DNA of 64,000 bases, from positions 62,001 through 126,000 of the forward strand of contig JAGYKR010000004.1 in assembly GCA_018401375.1 (NCBI GenBank), given 5' to 3'. This stretch comes from Ilumatobacteraceae bacterium. Lineage in GTDB: Bacteria > Actinomycetota > Acidimicrobiia > Acidimicrobiales > Ilumatobacteraceae. A program made the translations under genes and the position numbers. Each line of letters starts with the position of its first letter. Within the stretch, counting starts at the first letter, position 1. The notes under the pieces are model-generated. The model saw only the letters and a list, made by a program, of their open reading frames with translations, had not been told where the DNA came from and made no database searches. Of this stretch, positions 27,771 through 37,649 are shown piece by piece.

Positions 27771-28743
27771 ATCCATCATCCGTGCCGCCGTATCGGAGAT
27801 GATCCATCAGCTTCTCGGTGACGGGGATCGCAGCTTGATGGTGGACGATTTCGACACTGAGGATTTCAGCCTCGGTGCGGCGATGGATGCGGCCCGCACG
27901 CCGCCGTTCCTCACCGATTCACGGATCGTTGTGGTGCGCTCCCTCGATCGCTTTAACGCCGATGAACTGGGGCCTTTATGGAGCTACCTCGCAGATCCGG
28001 CTCCTGAGACTCACCTCGTGATGTCGATCACCGGTGGTCGGATGAACAAAAAGATCACTGATGCTGTGAACGCTGCTTCGGGCACGGTGATCGCTACCGC
28101 ACCGCCGCAAAGAGCCAATGATCGAGCCGCCTGGATTACTGAACGTCTCGAAGCCCATTCGGTGAGTTTGGACCGCTCCGCAGCGAGTCATTTGGCGGAC
28201 TGGTTAGGGGAGGATCTGAGCCGGGTTGACGGGATAGCGGCCACCATTGCTTCTACCTATGGGGCAGGGGTGCGAGTGGGGCTGGCTGAACTGGAACCCT
28301 TTCTTGGCGATGCCGGGGGAGTGACCCCGTGGGCTCTCACCGATGCGATCGACCAGGGTCAGACCGCTGAGGCTTTGGCGCTGGTGCGTCGCATGATGGA
28401 AGCGGGAACACGTCATCCCCTGCAGGTGATGTCCACCCTGCACACCCATTACGCCCGGTTAGCTCGCCTCGATGGGGTGGACGCCCGCAGCGAGGCCGAA
28501 GCGGCTGCGGCCACCGGTCTCAAGCCCGGCTTTCCCGCTCGCAAGGCTCTCGATAACTACCGCCGACTTGGCGGCGAAGGAGTGGGGCGAGCGATAGCAC
28601 TGCTCGCTACAGCAGATCTGCATCTCCGAGGAGGAATAGATCTCGAGAACGAGTTAGTGATGGAGCTCTTAGTGGCCAGGTTGTCGCGGCTCAGCCCCCG
28701 ATCGGGGCGAGCCCGCACGACAGCGGTCAGCTCCCGGCGTTGA
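27739..28743 (+). CDS. holA: DNA polymerase III subunit delta
   Basis: A 334-residue clamp-loader subunit that opens the beta clamp. Signatures: VHLLKGDDESIIRAAVSEMI at the start, AARTPPFLTDSRIVVVRSLDRF, DWLGEDLSRVDG, ALTDAIDQGQTAEALALVRRM and the C-terminal HTHYARLARLDG. GAGGTG precedes the ATG at 27739, which overlaps the comEC end, so it is coupled to it. Its 3' end overlaps the convergent rpsT by 17 bases. The comEA-comEC-holA-rpsT order is the classic actinobacterial one. Confidence 0.93.
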   Translation: MTVHLLKGDDESIIRAAVSEMIHQLLGDGDRSLMVDDFDTEDFSLGAAMDAARTPPFLTDSRIVVVRSLDRFNADELGPLWSYLADPAPETHLVMSITGGRMNKKITDAVNAASGTVIATAPPQRANDRAAWITERLEAHSVSLDRSAASHLADWLGEDLSRVDGIAATIASTYGAGVRVGLAELEPFLGDAGGVTPWALTDAIDQGQTAEALALVRRMMEAGTRHPLQVMSTLHTHYARLARLDGVDARSEAEAAAATGLKPGFPARKALDNYRRLGGEGVGRAIALLATADLHLRGGIDLENELVMELLVARLSRLSPRSGRARTTAVSSRR

Positions 28744-28981
28744 TCCGCTTCATCAGACGGCTCTTTTTGCGAGCCGCCGTGTTCGGATGCAGCACGCCTT
28801 TTGTGGCGGCTTTGTCGATGCGCTTGACGGCGAGACGCAAAGCTTCGCCGTTCTCCTCGGTGCCGATAGTGGCGAGGGCGTTCTTGGTGCGCGTCTTGAC
28901 TTCACTGCGGACAGCCTTGTTGCGCTCAGCACGCTTGAGGTTAGTGATGTTGCGCTTTTTCTGGCTTTTGATGTTCGCCAC
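28727..28981 (-). CDS. rpsT: 30S ribosomal protein S20
   Basis: An 84-residue basic ribosomal protein beginning MANIKSQKKRNITNLKRAE, with NALATIGTEENGEALRLAVKR and KGVLHPNTAARKKSRLMKRIN, the full-length S20 pattern binding 16S rRNA helices. The GAGAAGGTC before the ATG is a good ribosome site. It faces holA and overlaps its end by 17 bases, and is divergent from lepA with 172 bases between, which must hold both promoters. Confidence 0.97.
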   Translation of the reverse strand: MANIKSQKKRNITNLKRAERNKAVRSEVKTRTKNALATIGTEENGEALRLAVKRIDKAATKGVLHPNTAARKKSRLMKRINAGS

Positions 28982-29153
28982 GGGTTATGACCTTCTCTCG
29001 ACGAGTAGCACTGGAACGCTATCGGTCGCCCGACGTGACTGGCAACGTGGCGGCCGGTTCACTTTGGGGTCGCTGCAGGCCAACGAGAGATCACAGTCGG
29101 TCCTGTCACGCACCACTTCTGGCTTGAGATGAAGGCGGTAGCCTCAAAGCGTC

Positions 29154-30938
29154 ATGGATCTGTCCCGCATCCGCAATTTTTCGATCATCGCTCATATCGA
29201 TCACGGGAAATCCACTCTCTCGGACCGCATTCTCGAAGTGACGGGAGCGGTCAACGCTCGAGACATGCGAGCTCAGTACTTGGACTCGATGGACCTCGAG
29301 CGCGAGCGGGGCATCACGATCAAAGCCCAAAATGTTCGGGTCAATTGGAAGAACTTCGTGTTCCACCTGATCGACACACCCGGTCACGTGGATTTCGGCT
29401 ACGAGGTCTCTCGGTCGTTAGCGGCCTGTGAAGGCGTGGTACTGATCGTGGACGCTGCTCAAGGGATCGAGGCCCAGACCCTCGCCAACTGTTACTTGGC
29501 GTTGGAGAATGATCTCGAGATTGTCGCTGCCTTGAACAAGATTGATCTGCCGGCCGCGGATCCAGATCGCTACGCAATGGAAATTGAAACCGTGCTCGGG
29601 ATCGCCGCGGAGGATGTGTTGCGGATCTCGGCGAAAACCGGTGAGGGAGTCCCCGAGTTGCTCGACGCGATCGCCGAGCGGATCCCGCCGCCCAAAGGTG
29701 ATCCAGAGGGACCTTTACAGGCGTTGATCTTCGATTCCCAGTTCGATCAGTACCGCGGCGTGGTGTCGAGTATCCGAGTAGTCAATGGCACACTCAACTC
29801 GGGTTCGCGCCTGACGTTTATGAATACTCGTGCCCAGCATGAGGCAATCGAAATTGGAGTGCGTAGTCCGGGTACTACCCCGGTTCGTTCCCTCGGGCCC
29901 GGTGAGGTCGGGTACCTGATCGCCGGAATCAAAGATGTGGGCGAAGCCAAATCCGGTGAGACGGTGACCACCACATCTCACGGCTCTACCGAAGCGCTTC
30001 CCGGCTATCGCGACCCCAAGCCGATGGTGTTTTCTGGTTTGTTCCCGATCGACGGGGATGATTTTGAGTTGTTGCGAGAATCCCTCGAAAAACTGAAACT
30101 GAACGACGCATCGATCACCTACAGTCCCGAATCCTCAGGTGCCCTCGGGTTTGGATTTCGTTGCGGGTTCCTCGGCTTGCTCCATATGGAGATCGTCAAG
30201 GAACGTCTCGAGCGGGAGTTTGGCCTTGCTCTCATCGCGACCGCCCCGAGCGTGGAGTACCGTGTGATGCGCACCGACGGCCACATGGTCGTGGTGGATA
30301 ATCCAGCTGATCTGCCCGAACAGCAAAAAATCGATTACATCGAAGAACCCTTCTTCAAAGTCATGATCATCACCCCCAAGGAGTACACCGGGACGCTGAT
30401 GGACCTGTGCCAGACCCGCCGGGGCGAGATGATCAAGATGGAGTATCTCTCCCCGGAGCGCGTGGAACTGCATTACGAGGTGCCCCTCGCTGAGGTGGTG
30501 GTGGATTTCTTCGATCAGATGAAAAGCCGCACCCAGGGCTACGCGAGTCTCGACTACGAACTCGCCGGATACCGCCGTTCCCAACTGGTCAAAGTGGACT
30601 TGTTATTAAACGCGGTGCCCGCCGATGCATTCTCCACCATCGTGCACCGTGATCGGGCTTTTGATTACGGCCGACGGATGTGTGAAAAGTTGAAGGAACT
30701 GATCCCACGCCAAATGTTTGACGTGCCGATTCAAGCTGCCATCGGGGGCAAGGTGATCGCCCGTGAGACCGTCAAGGCCAAACGTAAAGACGTGTTGGCT
30801 AAGTGCTACGGCGGAGACATCTCCCGGAAGCGCAAACTCTTGGAGAAGCAGAAAGAGGGCAAGAAAAAGATGAAGTCCATCGGCCGGGTGGAAGTGCCCG
30901 GGGATGTGTTCATCTCCGCTCTCAAACTGGACGACTGA
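29154..30938 (+). CDS. lepA: Elongation factor 4 (LepA), ribosome back-translocase GTPase
   Basis: A 594-residue translational GTPase. G1 AHIDHGKST, the G2 region [13 protein letters not shown]3 [13 protein letters not shown]4 NKIDLPAAD, followed by domain II, the EF-G-like domains and the LepA-specific C-terminal domain with [31 protein letters not shown], which reaches the peptidyl-transferase centre. It heads a run of plus-strand genes ending at hemW; the MFS start codon overlaps its stop by one base (TGATG). Confidence 0.97.
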   Translation: MDLSRIRNFSIIAHIDHGKSTLSDRILEVTGAVNARDMRAQYLDSMDLERERGITIKAQNVRVNWKNFVFHLIDTPGHVDFGYEVSRSLAACEGVVLIVDAAQGIEAQTLANCYLALENDLEIVAALNKIDLPAADPDRYAMEIETVLGIAAEDVLRISAKTGEGVPELLDAIAERIPPPKGDPEGPLQALIFDSQFDQYRGVVSSIRVVNGTLNSGSRLTFMNTRAQHEAIEIGVRSPGTTPVRSLGPGEVGYLIAGIKDVGEAKSGETVTTTSHGSTEALPGYRDPKPMVFSGLFPIDGDDFELLRESLEKLKLNDASITYSPESSGALGFGFRCGFLGLLHMEIVKERLEREFGLALIATAPSVEYRVMRTDGHMVVVDNPADLPEQQKIDYIEEPFFKVMIITPKEYTGTLMDLCQTRRGEMIKMEYLSPERVELHYEVPLAEVVVDFFDQMKSRTQGYASLDYELAGYRRSQLVKVDLLLNAVPADAFSTIVHRDRAFDYGRRMCEKLKELIPRQMFDVPIQAAIGGKVIARETVKAKRKDVLAKCYGGDISRKRKLLEKQKEGKKKMKSIGRVEVPGDVFISALKLDD

Positions 30939-32188
30939 TGGCGGGGTCGTTGACATTCAGATCGTTAACGGAACGCAATGCGCGCCTGTTTTTCGCAGGT
31001 CTCCTCGTCTCCAATGTTGGTACGTGGATCCAACTGACAGCGATGTCACTGTTGGTGTACCGCCTGACCGGGCGGGCCACCGATCTCGGGATCACCATCG
31101 CCTTGCAATTCATTCCGATGCTGGTGCTCGGCGCGTGGGCCGGAGCGGTCGCAGACCGGCACAACAAGCGACGTTTAACCCTGTACTCCCAGATCGCGCT
31201 TGCCGTTCAGGCACTCAGCCTCGGGATCATGGATTTGACCGGGATCATCAACTTGCCGTTGGTCTTCGTCTCGGCTTTCGTGCTCGGGATCATCAACGCC
31301 TTTGACAATCCGGCGCGGCGCGGTTTTGTGACCGAGCTGGTCGCGCCAGAAAACATCACAAACGCAATCTCGCTGAATACTGCGGTAATGACCGGATCCC
31401 GGATTTTCGGTCCCGCACTCGCCGCGCTCTTGATTGGGCCGCTCGGGACCGGGTGGTTGTTCACTCTCAATGGACTGTCGTTTGCTGCCATTGTTGTTTC
31501 ATTGCTGATGATTGACGTCAGTCGTTTACGAACCCCACCGATGGCGCCCCGGGGTGGCACGCCGGTGCGCGATGCCTTGCGCTATGTGGCCGGCCAACGC
31601 ACGCTGTTGGTTTTGTTTGTGGTGTTCACGGTGATCTCCACCTTCGCCTTTAACTACAACGTTGCAATCCCTAAAATCGCGGATGAGTTCTGGGGCGGAG
31701 ACCATCTTTTTGGATGGCTGTTGACGGTGGTCAGCGTGGGCAGTCTCACAGGATCGTTGTTAACAGCGCGATTGCAGCGGGTGTCGGTGTGGTGGATGGT
31801 GATGAACGGCGCAGTGCTCAGCGCCGGCGGATTGGCGGTGGCTTGGGCGCCGAATCTGGCTCTCGTCATGCTCGCTGCGATCCCGCTCGGGATTGGCGGT
31901 GCGGGGTTTATCACCGGCATGAATGCGATCGCCCAGCAGGAGTGCCCTCCGGAAATGCGCGGTCGAGTCCTGGCTCTGACGGCGGTTGCTTTCCTTGGCT
32001 CCACGCCGATCGGCGGTCCGATCACCGGGTGGGTCGGCGACAACATTGGGACCCGCTGGGCGCTCGGTTACGGAGCGGTGATTTCAGTGATTGCGGTGAT
32101 CGGATTGCTGTTGTGGGTGCTGATGCAGCACAGTGGGGAACGTGACAGCACCCGTGGTGATGTGGTTCCGGCGCGATCTGCGCATTGA
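30938..32188 (+). CDS. Major facilitator superfamily transporter (12-helix, DHA-like)
   Basis: A 416-residue integral membrane transporter starting [21 protein letters not shown]. Twelve hydrophobic segments are visible; the loop-2 motif appears as GAWAGAVADRHNKRR and the C-terminal half has GMNAIAQQECPPEMRGRVLAL. This is the EntS/ Rv1258c-like group associated with efflux or siderophore export; substrate unknown. The start codon overlaps the lepA stop, and the next gene (photolyase) overlaps its 3' end by about 56 bases, so these are co-transcribed. Confidence 0.88.
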   Translation: MAGSLTFRSLTERNARLFFAGLLVSNVGTWIQLTAMSLLVYRLTGRATDLGITIALQFIPMLVLGAWAGAVADRHNKRRLTLYSQIALAVQALSLGIMDLTGIINLPLVFVSAFVLGIINAFDNPARRGFVTELVAPENITNAISLNTAVMTGSRIFGPALAALLIGPLGTGWLFTLNGLSFAAIVVSLLMIDVSRLRTPPMAPRGGTPVRDALRYVAGQRTLLVLFVVFTVISTFAFNYNVAIPKIADEFWGGDHLFGWLLTVVSVGSLTGSLLTARLQRVSVWWMVMNGAVLSAGGLAVAWAPNLALVMLAAIPLGIGGAGFITGMNAIAQQECPPEMRGRVLALTAVAFLGSTPIGGPITGWVGDNIGTRWALGYGAVISVIAVIGLLLWVLMQHSGERDSTRGDVVPARSAH

Positions 32189-33503
32189 TGATCATGCGGC
32201 CCTTGCGGCTGCGGCCTCCGAAGGAGATGTCATCGGGCTGTTCGTGGTGGATCCGGCCTTTGCCGGGGCGTTCGGAACAGGGCGCGAACGGTTCATGCGT
32301 GAAGCCGTAGCGTCCTTGTCGGCCCAGATGGGTGGATCGCTGCTAATCAAAGTGGGCGACCCGATCACGGTGCTCACCGAACTCGTGGCGCAGACCGGGG
32401 CCCACACGGTGTATGTGACTCGGGAGTACACCCCCTACGGGCGCGATCGCGACGCTCGAGTAGCAGAAGCCCTCAGCGCTGTGGGAGCCCGGCTGCGTGG
32501 GGTGGGCAGTAACTACATCGTTGATCCCGGCAGGGTCCTGAAAGGGTCGGGGGACCCGTACGCCGTGTTCACCCCGTTCTCCAAGGTGTGGCGCACATTA
32601 GCTACAGCCCCCGTAGTGGACACCCCGAAAAATATCTCGTGGATGATTGTGCCGAGCGATCCGTGGCCGGTGATTTCGGATCGGCCCACCGGGGCGAATG
32701 ACGCAGAGAGTTCTGCAGCACTACCGCAGCCATGGTTTAGTGCCGAGCCAGATGCGGTGCAGACCCGATGGGAACAATTTTGTGGATCGGGGGTGCAGCG
32801 CTACCACGAAAACCGAGATCTGGCCGCGATCGATGGCACGAGCCGTCTATCGGTAGCTATGCGGTGGGGTCTCGTGCACCCGCGCAGTCTGATGGCCGAC
32901 CTCGCCGAGGTCGATGCCGCTTCCGACGAGCAAGCACGAGAAGGAATCCGAGTGTTCACCTCCGAACTCGCCTGGCGGGAGTTCTACGCCGATGTGTTGT
33001 TTCATAAACCGCATACCGCATGGCGGAATCTCAACCAGAAAATGGATCCAATCGCTGTGGATACCGATGCCGCAGCTCGGGAGAAGTTCGGTCGGTGGAC
33101 CCGTGGTGAAACGGGATTCGGGATCGTGGATGCCGGGATGCGCCAACTTCTCGCTACCGGGTGGATGCACAATCGGGTGCGGATGATCGTGGCCAGTTTC
33201 CTCGTTAAAGATCTGCACCTTCCCTGGCAGTGGGGGGCACGCCACTTTATGAACCACCTGCTCGACGGGGATCTCGCCTCTAACCAACACGGCTGGCAGT
33301 GGGCGGCAGGCACCGGCACCGACGCCGCCCCCTATTTCCGGGTGTTTAACCCTCACACTCAGATGGAACGCTACGACCCGACTGGCGCCTACTGCGCACA
33401 GTGGATCTCAGAATGGGGAACGACGCAGTACCTTGCGCCAATGGTGGACCACAGTGCGGAACGTATTGAGGCTCTCGCCCGCTATTCAGCGATCCGGGGC
33501 TGA
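32133..33503 (+). CDS. phr: Deoxyribodipyrimidine photolyase (cryptochrome/photolyase family, class I CPD type)
   Basis: A 456-residue FAD light-dependent DNA repair enzyme that splits cyclobutane pyrimidine dimers. VVMWFRRDLRIDDHAAL is the antenna-domain start; the FAD domain has ELAWREFYADVLFHKP, RGETGFGIVDAGMRQLLATGWMHNRVRM, DGDLASNQHGWQWAAGTGTDAAPYFRVFNP and the Trp positions of the electron-transfer triad within it. The C-terminus is typical. GTG at 32133 or 32142 are possible starts, both within the preceding MFS gene. Light exposure of the host, for example surface water or soil, is implied. Confidence 0.93.
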   Translation: MGNVTAPVVMWFRRDLRIDDHAALAAAASEGDVIGLFVVDPAFAGAFGTGRERFMREAVASLSAQMGGSLLIKVGDPITVLTELVAQTGAHTVYVTREYTPYGRDRDARVAEALSAVGARLRGVGSNYIVDPGRVLKGSGDPYAVFTPFSKVWRTLATAPVVDTPKNISWMIVPSDPWPVISDRPTGANDAESSAALPQPWFSAEPDAVQTRWEQFCGSGVQRYHENRDLAAIDGTSRLSVAMRWGLVHPRSLMADLAEVDAASDEQAREGIRVFTSELAWREFYADVLFHKPHTAWRNLNQKMDPIAVDTDAAAREKFGRWTRGETGFGIVDAGMRQLLATGWMHNRVRMIVASFLVKDLHLPWQWGARHFMNHLLDGDLASNQHGWQWAAGTGTDAAPYFRVFNPHTQMERYDPTGAYCAQWISEWGTTQYLAPMVDHSAERIEALARYSAIRG

Positions 33504-33511
33504 TCCTTAGG

Positions 33512-33517
33512 TACAAT
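33512..33517 (+). promoter_or_regulatory. Possible -10 element for hrcA (TACAAT)
   Basis: TACAAT at 33512-33517 differs from the sigma-70 consensus at one base and lies 11 bases before the hrcA ATG, which would make the transcript leaderless or nearly so. The -35 region is poor. It would be an internal promoter separating hrcA-dnaJ from the upstream lepA-MFS-photolyase genes. Confidence 0.3.
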
Positions 33518-33528
33518 TGGCAGCCATC

Positions 33529-34524
33529 ATGCTCGACGATCGCAAGACCGCAATCCTTGGCGCCGTCGTCCAGGAGTACATCGCGACCGCACTGCCCGTG
33601 GGTTCCACCCACATCGCTAACGCGCCCGGGGTGAAAGTGTCCTCGGCCACGGTGCGCAACGAGATGGCGGTACTCGAACAAGAGGGCTATCTGATGCAGC
33701 CCCATACCTCAGCGGGCAGAATCCCCACCGATAAGGGATATCGGTTCTTTGTGGACCATCTGACGATGCCTGGCCGACTCGATGACGTGGCTACCGCTCA
33801 GGTCGGAGATTTCTTCTCCGCTGCCCATGGACGCCTCGAAGAGATGTTGCATCGGACCTCTAACCTGCTGAGCCACCTCACGACCTATGCCTCGGTGGTG
33901 GTCGGCCCAACAGCATCAACAACCACGGTGCGCAATGTCCAACTTGTTGGGTTGTCGCCTACTGTTGCGACCCTCGTGGTGGTGCTGGCTAACGGGACGG
34001 TGGAAAGTCAGATCATCGAGTTTGTCGAGGAAGTTTCTGAGGCCCGTTTATCAGCGGCTGCAGTCCACCTCGCCAAAGTGCTGTGCGGGTCGAGTATCAG
34101 TTCCTTGATCGCGATGCCCGTCAGCGGTGACGAGCAGGTGGACCAGATCTGTGCTCGTTCGCTCGAGTCCTTGCGCAGATCTTCGAGCGATGATCACGTC
34201 TATCTCGGCGGAACCTCCTCGGTGGTCTCTTCTTTTGACGCGGTGGAAGTGGTCCGCGATGTGCTCGAGGCACTCGAGCAGCAGTTCATCGTGGTGTCGT
34301 TGGTTAAAGACATTTTGGACCGTGGCATGTCCGTGGCAATCGGTCTTGAACACGGTGTGGCTCCGCTTTCTGCCTGCTCTGTCGTTGTGGCCCCTGTGGT
34401 CGTGGATGGCGAACATGTAGGTTCGGTTGGAGTGCTCGGACCTACCCGGATGAACTACCCCCAAGCCTTGGCCACCGTCGATGTGGTCAGCGCCCGATTG
34501 AGTAGACACCTCGGAGAGAGCTGA
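33529..34524 (+). CDS. hrcA: Heat-inducible transcription repressor HrcA
   Basis: A 331-residue repressor of chaperone genes through the CIRCE operator. The N-terminal winged helix has [38 protein letters not shown] and [22 protein letters not shown], and the C-terminal part has [20 protein letters not shown]. The frame can start at a TTG at 33517, but ATG 33529 is preferred. No CIRCE inverted repeat is visible immediately upstream. Its stop is followed by dnaJ after one base. Confidence 0.95.
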   Translation: MLDDRKTAILGAVVQEYIATALPVGSTHIANAPGVKVSSATVRNEMAVLEQEGYLMQPHTSAGRIPTDKGYRFFVDHLTMPGRLDDVATAQVGDFFSAAHGRLEEMLHRTSNLLSHLTTYASVVVGPTASTTTVRNVQLVGLSPTVATLVVVLANGTVESQIIEFVEEVSEARLSAAAVHLAKVLCGSSISSLIAMPVSGDEQVDQICARSLESLRRSSSDDHVYLGGTSSVVSSFDAVEVVRDVLEALEQQFIVVSLVKDILDRGMSVAIGLEHGVAPLSACSVVVAPVVVDGEHVGSVGVLGPTRMNYPQALATVDVVSARLSRHLGES

Positions 34525-34525
34525 T

Positions 34526-35665
34526 ATGGCAGCAGATTTCTATGAACTGCTGGGCGTGGCGCGCTCGGCTAGCGCCGATGAATTGAAAAAGGCATACCGC
34601 GTGAAGGCCCGTCAGCTACACCCTGACGCTAACCCTGATGATCCCTCCGCTGGCGAACGGTTTAAAGAGGTTGCTCGGGCCTATGAGGTGTTGTCAGATC
34701 CTGAGCAGCGATCTCGCTATGACCGTTTTGGCGAGGCCGGTGTGGGCGGATCAGGTGCTGGCCCCTCAGCCGAGGATGTATTTGGTGGCGGCCTCGGAGA
34801 TCTCTTTGATGCGTTCTTCGGTGGTGGTGGAGGCTCACCGTTTGGTGGAGGCGGTGGTCGACGCAGTCCGGGCGGCCCGCCACGCGGTCAGGACATGGAA
34901 GTCATCTGTGACTTGAGTTTTGAACAGGCCGTATTTGGAGCGACGGTGGGCGTGAGCTTGAAGCTCCCTCAAAAATGTGATGTCTGTGAAGGCTCCGGTG
35001 CCGAGAAAGGCACCCGTCCAGTCACATGCCAGGAGTGTTCGGGTGCCGGTCAGGTGCGTCGAGTCCGCCAAAGTGTGCTCGGACAAATGGTCACATCTTC
35101 CACCTGTGGAAGATGCTCCGGTCTCGGTGAGATGATCGCTACCCCGTGTGAGCGTTGTCGGGGTGAGGGTCGGATCACCGAAGACAAGACCTATCAGGTG
35201 GATGTGCCGGCGGGAGTGGACACCGGTTCCACTCTGCGACTGACCGGACGAGGCGCAGCAGGCCCACGCGGTGGTCGGGCCGGAGACCTTTATGTTCACA
35301 TCAGGGTCGCTGCTCATGAGCGATACCGGCGAGAGGGGGAGGACCTCGTCACCGAGGTCCCGATCTCGATCGCGCAGGCTGCTCTCGGTACCCGGATGAC
35401 CTTACCCACCCTGGACGGGGACGAAGATCTGTCGATCCCTGCGGGTACCCAACCAGGACACGAGTTCGTCTCTCGCGGCCGCGGCGTGCCCCGTCTCCAA
35501 GGCCGTGGGCGAGGAGATCTGCGGGTAGTGGTCACTGTGGCGATCCCCCAAGCGTTGACCGAGACGGAGACCGAACTGTTGACGAAGTTTGCTGCTGGTC
35601 GCGGCGAGCAGGTGGGGGAGGGTTCTACCGGACTGTTCTCTCGGATCAAGTCGGCATTCTCCTGA
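34526..35665 (+). CDS. dnaJ: Chaperone protein DnaJ
   Basis: A 379-residue Hsp40 co-chaperone stimulating DnaK. J domain with HPD ([16 protein letters not shown]), Gly/Phe-rich stretch (about 80-115), four zinc-finger repeats [32 protein letters not shown], and the C-terminal substrate-binding domains ending SRIKSAFS. Full-length type I DnaJ. GGAGAG precedes the ATG. Located right behind hrcA as is usual for the actinobacterial dnaJ2. Confidence 0.97.
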   Translation: MAADFYELLGVARSASADELKKAYRVKARQLHPDANPDDPSAGERFKEVARAYEVLSDPEQRSRYDRFGEAGVGGSGAGPSAEDVFGGGLGDLFDAFFGGGGGSPFGGGGGRRSPGGPPRGQDMEVICDLSFEQAVFGATVGVSLKLPQKCDVCEGSGAEKGTRPVTCQECSGAGQVRRVRQSVLGQMVTSSTCGRCSGLGEMIATPCERCRGEGRITEDKTYQVDVPAGVDTGSTLRLTGRGAAGPRGGRAGDLYVHIRVAAHERYRREGEDLVTEVPISIAQAALGTRMTLPTLDGDEDLSIPAGTQPGHEFVSRGRGVPRLQGRGRGDLRVVVTVAIPQALTETETELLTKFAAGRGEQVGEGSTGLFSRIKSAFS

Positions 35666-35699
35666 CGAGGTACCCGGTGTTGAGGCTGGTAGGTGGGTT

Positions 35700-36383
35700 G
35701 TGATCGCTGAACTGCGATCCAGTGTGGCCCATCTTCTGGCGGTGGATCTGGCTACCGGAGAGATCTCCGAAGAGGACGAACATCACCTATTTCGGGTGTT
35801 GCGCGCTCGCGACGGAGAGGCGGTGAGCCTTACTGACGGCCGCGGACAGTGGAGATTGGCGCGGGTGATCTCCGGGGCCGTCATGCCCGAAGGGGAGATC
35901 TCTTTCATCGAGGCACCAGCGCCGTTGGAAATCTTCATCGCGATACCCAAAGCGGATCGTCCGGAGTGGATCGTGCAGAAATTGACGGAGATTGGTGTCA
36001 CCCGGATCTGTTGGTTACACACCGAGCGCAGCGTGGTGCGTTGGACAAGTGATCGAGCCGCAAAGCAATTAGAACGACTGAGGAAGGTTGCATTGGCGGC
36101 AGCGATGCAATCGCGGCGCGTGTGGTTGCCGCTGATTGAGGGGCCAGTTGCCGCTGCATCCGTGCTCGCCGATATCGCAATATGTGAACCGGGGGGCCGG
36201 TCTTTGGTGGCTGGTGATCAGCGCCTCGGCATCGGGCCCGAGGGCGGATGGTCGCCCGACGAGATCGCTCTCAGTGCGCAACAGATTGCTTTGGGTCCGG
36301 GGATCTTGAGGGTGGAAACCGCAGCGGTGGTTGCGGCCTCGGTGCTCGGACACCTTCGCAACACGAACCGGCCAGAATCATGA
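35700..36383 (+). CDS. rsmE: 16S rRNA m3U1498 methyltransferase (RsmE)
   Basis: A 227-residue SPOUT-fold methyltransferase modifying U1498 of 16S rRNA with SAM. Visible are DEHHLFRVLRARDGEAVSLTDG (PUA-like N-domain), AIPKADRPEWIVQKLTEIGVTRICW, LGIGPEGGWSPDE and the knot region ALGPGILRVETAAV. GTG at 35700 behind AGGTGG is the likely start, because no conserved sequence precedes it. The stop overlaps the hemW start (ATGA), so they are coupled. Confidence 0.93.
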   Translation: MIAELRSSVAHLLAVDLATGEISEEDEHHLFRVLRARDGEAVSLTDGRGQWRLARVISGAVMPEGEISFIEAPAPLEIFIAIPKADRPEWIVQKLTEIGVTRICWLHTERSVVRWTSDRAAKQLERLRKVALAAAMQSRRVWLPLIEGPVAAASVLADIAICEPGGRSLVAGDQRLGIGPEGGWSPDEIALSAQQIALGPGILRVETAAVVAASVLGHLRNTNRPES

Positions 36384-37486
36384 ACCCTGCTGAATTCACG
36401 AACCCTGCTGATCACGAGGCATTCGGGGTCTATGTCCATATCCCGTTCTGCGCTTCAAAATGTGATTATTGCGATTTTGCGACCTGGACCGATCGGCACC
36501 ACCTGACCGACGCGTATCTCGAGGCGGTACGCATCGACATTGCGCAAGAGGTAGCAGCCGAGATGGCGGTGGCCACCTCAATCTTCGTGGGCGGAGGGAC
36601 ACCTTCGATGGTGCCGGCAGCGGATCTGGCTCGGGTGATCACAGCGATCCCGGTCACCGATGATGCCGAGATCACTGTGGAATGCAATCCCGACGATGTC
36701 ACCGAGGAGTTGTTGCGGATCTATCGCGACGCCGGGGTGAATCGGATCAGTTTGGGGGTGCAATCAATGGTGCCAGAGACCTTGATTGCGCTCGGCCGCC
36801 GGCATCAACGCGCCAATGTGATCTCGGCGGTGGAAGCGGCCCGCAAGGTAGGGATCTCACAGGTCAATCTCGACATCATCTATGGCGGCGCCGGCGAACG
36901 ACTGTCGGATTGGGAATCGACCGTTGCTTCGGTGCTCGCCCTCGGCCCTGATCACATCTCGGCCTACGCACTCACCGTTGAGGCGGGCACCGCCCTCGCC
37001 AATGACCCTGCTCGGCATCCAGATGACGACGATCAGGCGGAGAAATACGAACTCGCCGATGCGATGCTCTCCGATGCAGGCTTTGAGAACTACGAGATCT
37101 CTAACTGGGCCCGCCCCGGCAGCGAATGTCGCCACAACATGATCTACTGGCGCCAACAGGACTACTTCGGTTTTGGTTGTGCTGCACATTCTCATCGTCA
37201 GGGTCGACGCTGGTGGAATCTGCGGACGCCGCAGCGCTATATCGATGCGGTAGTTGCCGGTGCCACTGTGGTGGCCTCGGAGGAATATCTGAACGACGAA
37301 GGGCGCCGCCTCGAAGGGCTGCAGTTGCGTCTGCGCACCACAGAGGGGGTGCCCGCCGAGGCATTGAGCACCGCTGATGCCGAGGAACTCTGCGAGATCG
37401 GCCTGATCCAAGCCACGGTGTCTGGATGGCAACTCAGCCCTGCCGGACGGCTCTTGGCCAATGAGGTGGCGATGCGACTGCAGTGA
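36380..37486 (+). CDS. hemW: HemW, radical-SAM heme chaperone
   Basis: A 368-residue radical-SAM protein of the HemN family. CASKCDYCDF near residue 25 gives the 4Fe-4S triad with Phe rather than Cys in the next position, which distinguishes HemW from true coproporphyrinogen dehydrogenase HemN. Also FVGGGTPSM, VNRISLGVQSM, NLDIIYG, HISAYALTVE, YEISNWARPGSECRHN, and the C-terminal winged-helix-like region. HemW binds heme and delivers it to target proteins. The start overlaps the rsmE stop. Confidence 0.94.
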   Translation: MNPAEFTNPADHEAFGVYVHIPFCASKCDYCDFATWTDRHHLTDAYLEAVRIDIAQEVAAEMAVATSIFVGGGTPSMVPAADLARVITAIPVTDDAEITVECNPDDVTEELLRIYRDAGVNRISLGVQSMVPETLIALGRRHQRANVISAVEAARKVGISQVNLDIIYGGAGERLSDWESTVASVLALGPDHISAYALTVEAGTALANDPARHPDDDDQAEKYELADAMLSDAGFENYEISNWARPGSECRHNMIYWRQQDYFGFGCAAHSHRQGRRWWNLRTPQRYIDAVVAGATVVASEEYLNDEGRRLEGLQLRLRTTEGVPAEALSTADAEELCEIGLIQATVSGWQLSPAGRLLANEVAMRLQ

Positions 37487-37544
37487 TGGACCCAGCGCCG
37501 CAATCTGAGCGGCTCGGGAAGGTGGCGTGCTGCAGTGGTGGTGG

Positions 37545-37550
37545 TATCTT
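37545..37550 (+). promoter_or_regulatory. Possible -10 element for tRNA-Val(GAC)
   Basis: TATCTT at 37545-37550 matches the sigma-70 -10 pattern at four or five of six positions and lies 13 bases upstream of the tRNA 5' end. The -35 region (about 37522-37527) is weak, so the assignment is tentative. Confidence 0.3.
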
Positions 37551-37563
37551 AAGGCGTTGCTAC

Positions 37564-37640
37564 GGGCGCGTAGCTCAGTTGGTTAGAGCGCTACCATGAC
37601 ACGGTAGAGGTCCCGGGTTCGAGCCCCGTCGTGCCCACCA
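37564..37640 (+). tRNA. tRNA-Val(GAC)
   Basis: Cloverleaf: acceptor GGGCGCG/CGTGCCC (one G-T pair), D arm GCTC/GAGC, anticodon stem CTACC/GGTAG with loop ATGACAC giving anticodon GAC, T loop TTCGAGC, discriminator A, and an encoded CCA. The T stem has a mismatched outer pair (C49-T65), otherwise all stems pair. It decodes the GUC codon of valine. It lies between hemW and the convergent MFS gene. Confidence 0.95.
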
Positions 37641-37649
37641 GATTCCGTT

